Assembly (NCBI GenBank): GCA_016208685.1
Contig: JACQXM010000042.1
Location: 1-64,000, forward strand
DNA: 64,000 nt
Reading direction: 5' to 3'
Origin: Planctomycetota bacterium
Lineage (GTDB): Bacteria; Planctomycetota; Phycisphaerae; UBA1845
Every line of letters starts with the position of its first letter. Position 1 is the stretch's first letter. Positions 60,775 to 64,000 of this stretch are shown here, one piece after another. The notes under the pieces were generated by a model. The model did no database searches, had not been told where the DNA came from, and saw only the letters and a program-made list of their open reading frames with translations. A program made the translations under genes and the position numbers.

Positions 60775-61608
60775 TCAACCGGCGTCACCGCTGTCGTGTT
60801 CCTGCTCGTGGAGGTTCTTCAGCGCGTCGCGGAGGCGGGCCGCCTCCTCGAACCGCTCGTTCTCGATGGCGGTTCGCAGGGCCCGGCGGGTGACTACCAG
60901 TGAATCCTCCGGCATTTGCGAGGCGAGTTCGCGGCTCAAGGCGCGGAGCATCTTCATTTCTTCGCAGCTTTCCACGTCACCCTCGCCGCGCCCGTCGAAG
61001 TGGGTCCGCAGGTGCATGATGCCGCGGTTCACGTGTGCCAGAGCACTGGCGGGTTGCTGTTCCTGCAAGGCATGGTAGGCTCGGGCCCGCGCGTCCATCA
61101 TCAGCACGTAGGGCCGGAAGGTCTCAAGGCAGGCCCGGTCGTCGCTGTCGTGGGCGAAGTCCCGGCACAAATCGAAGATGCCCAGGTTGTGCGCCGTGTC
61201 CCGCACCACCTCCGCATACTCCTCCAGGACGAACAAGGCTACGAACCTGCGGTAGTAAAGTGACGCCTCGGTGCGCAGCTCCTGACACTGGTCGGCATTG
61301 AGCACGTAGCCCAGCGTGGTGCCGTTGCGCTCCTCGTGCACGAGCAGTCGCTTGCGGTGGTACTCCAGCAGCGATTCGCAGTTGTGGGGGTGCGCTCCAT
61401 CCGGACGTCCTTCGGCATCCATCTGGAGGATGCCCAGTTCCACGCGCATCTGAATCCGCACGACGCCGTCGGTGCCGAGGATCTTGCGGACGGAGATCTG
61501 ATCAGGGTCGTACGGCCACTCGCGCAACGTGGTGTGCAGGTCGATATAGGACATTGCCTTGCCCCCTCGCGTTCCGTCGAAACGGACGGCGTCTTCGTTC
61601 CCCATCAT
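60775..61608 (-). CDS. UVR-motif protein of unknown function
   Basis: 277 residues from ATG 61608; ATG 61554 (GAGGGGGCAAGG upstream) would give 259 and fits the RBS better. The C-terminal RTAIENERFEEAARLRDALKNLHEQE is the UVR/UvrB-C motif, which mediates contact with a partner protein. The remainder is helical (TEASLYYRRFVALFVLEEYAEVVRDTAHNLGIFDLC...). Such proteins also occur as adaptors of Clp proteases (McsA type). There are no zinc CXXC motifs as in McsA. Role unknown. Confidence 0.75.
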   Translation of the reverse strand: MMGNEDAVRFDGTRGGKAMSYIDLHTTLREWPYDPDQISVRKILGTDGVVRIQMRVELGILQMDAEGRPDGAHPHNCESLLEYHRKRLLVHEERNGTTLGYVLNADQCQELRTEASLYYRRFVALFVLEEYAEVVRDTAHNLGIFDLCRDFAHDSDDRACLETFRPYVLMMDARARAYHALQEQQPASALAHVNRGIMHLRTHFDGRGEGDVESCEEMKMLRALSRELASQMPEDSLVVTRRALRTAIENERFEEAARLRDALKNLHEQEHDSGDAG

Positions 61609-61889
61609 GGTAGGACTGCACGTCGCTAAGAGTCTACAATTCCGGGGTTTGGGGCTGCCGGGGGCTGGGCAGCGACTATTTTTGCGCCGCCGTGCGCCAA
61701 GGGCCGTAAAGCACAGCGGCAGGGCGACGCAATAGGCCCGCTGGCGCAAAAGGAGCCGCATCGTCCTCGGACCTGTCCGTGCAAGGGTACGTCGCCGACG
61801 CGGCGGCGGCAGGACGCTGAGACGGAGGATCGCGCCCGCGGTGCAGGGTTCACGAGGGGTCGTCACGTTCGGGGGCGAAGAGTCGGAAA

Positions 61890-62159
61890 CTACGCGATCA
61901 CGTCGAGCAGCCGTTCGACGGTACCGCGAATCCGCTCGGGCGTCTCGAAGGTGCCGGCAGCGATCTCGGCGCGGATGGCGTTGGTTCGCGCCGTGCGGAA
62001 ACTGGACTCGGTGGAGACGCGCCCCAGCAGCCGCGCAACGCTGGAGAACTCGGCCTGGTCGGTGGGTTGGGTCGCCGCGGTCGGCGTCGGCGACAGGCTA
62101 ACGCTTCGCGGCGCGAAGTTCGCCGGAAACGCCGCATCAATACTCAGGATTTCGCTCAT
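61890..62159 (-). CDS. flgM: FlgM-like anti-sigma factor
   Basis: 89 residues from ATG 62159. A disordered Pro/Thr-rich first half, then EFSSVARLLGRVSTESSFRTARTNAIRAEIAAGTFETPERIRGTVERLLDVI, which has the FlgM C-terminal pattern R-xx-I-xx-I-x-x-G-x-(Y/F). FlgM binds and holds FliA until the hook is complete. No flagellar genes are in this window, so the name rests on the C-terminal pattern only. Stand-alone. Confidence 0.65.
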   Translation of the reverse strand: MSEILSIDAAFPANFAPRSVSLSPTPTAATQPTDQAEFSSVARLLGRVSTESSFRTARTNAIRAEIAAGTFETPERIRGTVERLLDVIA

Positions 62160-63251
62160 GTCCGCAGGTCTCGGTGCTAAGGGCCGCCGCGTCGTGGCCC
62201 GCCGGATGCTCTCCACGCGACCATGCGGTGGAGGCGTTTGCCAATGTTGCCCGCGCGCGGCCACGCTTCCGGCAGCACTGCCGCGTGCCCCCCTGCCTTG
62301 GCATTCGTCCGTGAATCGCCGGGAAGGACTGTTCGGGGTGTCACCGCTTCAAGGAGTTTCGGTCCATCCGCGTCTCCCAGAGCGACTACGATACGTTGGT
62401 CATTATCGTCGGGCACCGATAATGCGCTTGAAGGAAAATGGACCTGTCGGCGGCCCAGGCCCCGGCGCGACACAACATCTTGCAACCCGTTCCCGAGATG
62501 GTCACCACATATGGGCACGAACGAGCGGCGCACCGCCCGCGCAACCGGCACGAAAATAAACTTATACGTGCTGTTGTATCCACAATAGAATACCACAAGG
62601 CAATGTTATGCATACACGATGCACGGCCGGCAGTTTCGGCGCCTTCCGGGCGGATCGAGGCTCCTGGCACTGGGGAGGGCGGCTGCAGCGCGATGTGCTC
62701 GCGCGGGCTGTGAAATACCTGCCGCCGGCGCCATGCAGCGGATGCCGGACCGGGTGGGTACCGGGCGCCGCGCGACCGGCAGGTCAACGTTGTTAAGCAG
62801 CGGGGGCACCGGCAACCATACGCCATCCGCAAGCCCGCACCGAGGTTCCACACTCCGGTGTCCTGTGATGCCGTCGGCATCGGTTCGGGCAGCGGTCCGG
62901 GGCCCGGCACGGTGCTCATCACCACCGGTCGTCCCCGCGCCGCCGGTGGCCGTAATGGCGTCGTTCGAGTTCGGCGAAACACAAGGCTGGTTGGGTCCCA
63001 CGAACGTGCCCTCCGGTCTTGGCGCGGTCGCAACTCGGCAAGGTCGCGCGCCGTGCCCGCGCGGTTGACGGGGCGGTGCTGCGTTGCCAACATGGGCAGG
63101 CGTTGCCCCTGCCGTTGTGGACGGGTCGGCGGATCGGTGCCGCGCAACGCCGCGAGGCACTGATCCAAAGGGGCGAATCGGCGACCGCCCCAGCGCCGGC
63201 TCGCGGGCATGGAGGAAGCGCTGCGGAGCTTCATACGCAGGTGAGGAAGCG
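62160..63251. other. 1.1-kb stretch with no credible gene
   Basis: All long frames here are rich in Arg/Pro and read as GC-bias artefacts. An AT-rich island at 62550-62620 has possible promoter elements on the minus strand (TTGCCT, 17 bp, GATACA). It could hold a decayed gene or a small RNA; I cannot tell. Confidence 0.4.
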
Positions 63252-63593
63252 ATGACGACGATCGAGACCCAATCGCAGAAGAAAGCCAGCCCGGGCCTGG
63301 ATGCCAAGACCCGGCCGCAGAAGCAGCCTCCCTATCACGTGATCCTGCTGGACGATGACGATCACACCTATGAATACGTGATCGGCATGTTGACCAAGCT
63401 CTTCGGGCACACGACGGAGCAGGCGCTTCAGCTTGCGTCACAGGTAGACAACACCGGCAGCGTTGTCGTCGAGACGACCACGCTGGAACGCGCCGAGCTC
63501 AAGCGCGATCAGATTCACGCCTTCGGACGCGATTGGCGGATCGCCCATTGCCAGGGGAGCATGCGGGCGACGATTTCGCCGGCCATCGCGTGA
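63252..63593 (+). CDS. clpS: ATP-dependent Clp protease adaptor ClpS
   Basis: 113 residues, GAGGAAGCG before ATG. Core from about 28: PYHVILLDDDDHTYEYVIGMLTKLFGHTTEQALQLASQVDNTGSVVVETTTLERAELKRDQIHAFGRDWR. The N-degron pocket residues and the DDDDHT motif (Asp-Asp-x-x-T/H) fit ClpS. Delivers N-end-rule substrates to ClpA. No clpA beside it. A tRNA gene follows 238 bp later. Confidence 0.92.
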   Translation: MTTIETQSQKKASPGLDAKTRPQKQPPYHVILLDDDDHTYEYVIGMLTKLFGHTTEQALQLASQVDNTGSVVVETTTLERAELKRDQIHAFGRDWRIAHCQGSMRATISPAIA

Positions 63594-63831
63594 GGACGCG
63601 GGCTCCATCCCGTTCGGGCTGACGGACGGGCATGAGGTCGAGGGAGGTCCGCTGCGGCTCCGACGATCCGCTCGACCTCGTGATGTTTCGAGGTCTGTGG
63701 TCGCGGGCAGACCGAAATCCGCCGGGAGGCTGGTGGCGTGGAACCGGTGGTTGGCGCCGCCGGGCCGGTGGGTTGCGGGAATTGACGGCGGATGCCGCAA
63801 CGGCTAGCATGTTGTTATCAAACACACCCAG

Positions 63832-63903
63832 GCGGGTGTAGCTCAGTGGTAGAGCGTCACGTTGCCAACGTGAATGTCGAGGGTTCGAGTCCCTTCACCC
63901 GCT
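63832..63903 (+). tRNA. tRNA-Gly (GCC)
   Basis: 72 bases. Acceptor GCGGGTG/CACCCGC, D arm GCTCAGTGGTAGAGC, anticodon loop TTGCCAA with anticodon GCC, T arm GAGGG-TTCGAGT-CCCTT, discriminator U. CCA is not encoded. Confidence 0.97.
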
Positions 63904-63911
63904 TCCTTGGA

Positions 63912-63930
63912 CCGTCGTGGTCTACGACGG
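63912..63930 (+). terminator. Possible hairpin after tRNA-Gly
   Basis: CCGTCGT and ACGACGG form a 7-bp stem with a GGTCT loop, 9 bases past the tRNA. No T-run follows, so termination is uncertain. Confidence 0.35.
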
Positions 63931-64000
63931 ACAGCGGCGGCTAAGTCTTGACCGGAGCGCTAGTTACGACGACCAGGGCGGTGGATCGCCGCTCGCGCAG

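Noticed and set aside
62386-63441. 351-residue minus-strand frame and overlapping frames in the 1.1-kb gap
   Set aside because: Arg/Pro-rich in all frames, no motif and no RBS, and it runs into clpS antisense.
1-64000. CRISPR arrays, rRNA genes, intact transposases, integrases, prophage structural genes
   Set aside because: Looked for by eye on both strands; no regularly spaced repeat array, rRNA segment or recombinase signature was seen.

Overview
The window is GC-rich chromosomal DNA, almost certainly from a planctomycete (Phycisphaerae-like; inference). Several signs agree: type-I dockerin-like repeats of the D-x-D-x-D-G kind on exported proteins, two C-terminal sorting tails of the IPTL-CTERM type (IPTLSEWG... 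and IPATSEWG... followed by a membrane helix and arginines), a CPEC...CPECG zinc-ribbon protein, a FlgM-like protein, a giant multihaem cytochrome, and many short palindromic repeats between and inside genes. No rRNA, CRISPR array, intact transposase or prophage was found. One tRNA-Gly(GCC) lies at the right edge.

Layout. 0.4-5.9 kb: minus-strand cluster of an unknown protein, a large lipoprotein-like protein, a thioester-reductase/SCP2 fusion, an alpha/beta hydrolase and an AMP-forming ligase, probably an acyl-activation and reduction pathway. 6.1-9.0 kb: coupled sensor kinase, response regulator and cytochrome c lipoprotein. 9.4-15.0 kb: a stability/defence patch with an antitoxin and broken ParE-like toxin replaced by a PD-(D/E)xK nuclease, a VapBC-like pair and a MntA-HepT-like pair, interrupted by glnS (with a repeat-derived insertion) and a zinc-ribbon membrane protein. 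15.2-29.7 kb: prfA, a TonB-dependent receptor, an ABC-ATPase/acetyltransferase fusion beside a LexA-like autocleaving repressor that appears to share its operator, a glycosyltransferase, rplM-rpsI, an AIM24-like protein, a CTERM protein, a DUF1579 protein and a GT39-type transferase.

29.7-36.3 kb is a complete arsenic island: arsR1, ArsP-like permease, DUF2892 protein, small thioredoxin, arsF and arsG, then acr3; a minus-strand DUF2703-arsM pair is divergent from a second, unrelated arsR2. Each ArsR has a visible palindromic operator with a 6-bp spacer. 36.4-52.8 kb: dihaem cytochrome, HAD hydrolase and GNAT pair, glycosyltransferase and acyltransferase pair, a 16-haem cytochrome built from an internal duplication, hisS and a methyltransferase, small membrane proteins, a LolA-like protein and an EamA transporter whose C-terminus runs into a 134-bp tandem repeat. 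52.8-64.0 kb: M1 aminopeptidase with dockerin and CTERM, B12 radical-SAM enzyme, TPR/beta-barrel protein, methylcitrate-pathway genes prpC-prpB, a UVR-motif protein, FlgM-like protein, clpS and tRNA-Gly.

A cross-cutting observation is that several promoters place the -10 box exactly 6 nt, or 9-12 nt, before the start codon, which predicts leaderless or nearly leaderless mRNAs. Start codons given here are often internal to the longest open frame; the reasons are stated in each entry. All functional names come from reading motifs by eye, without database searches.
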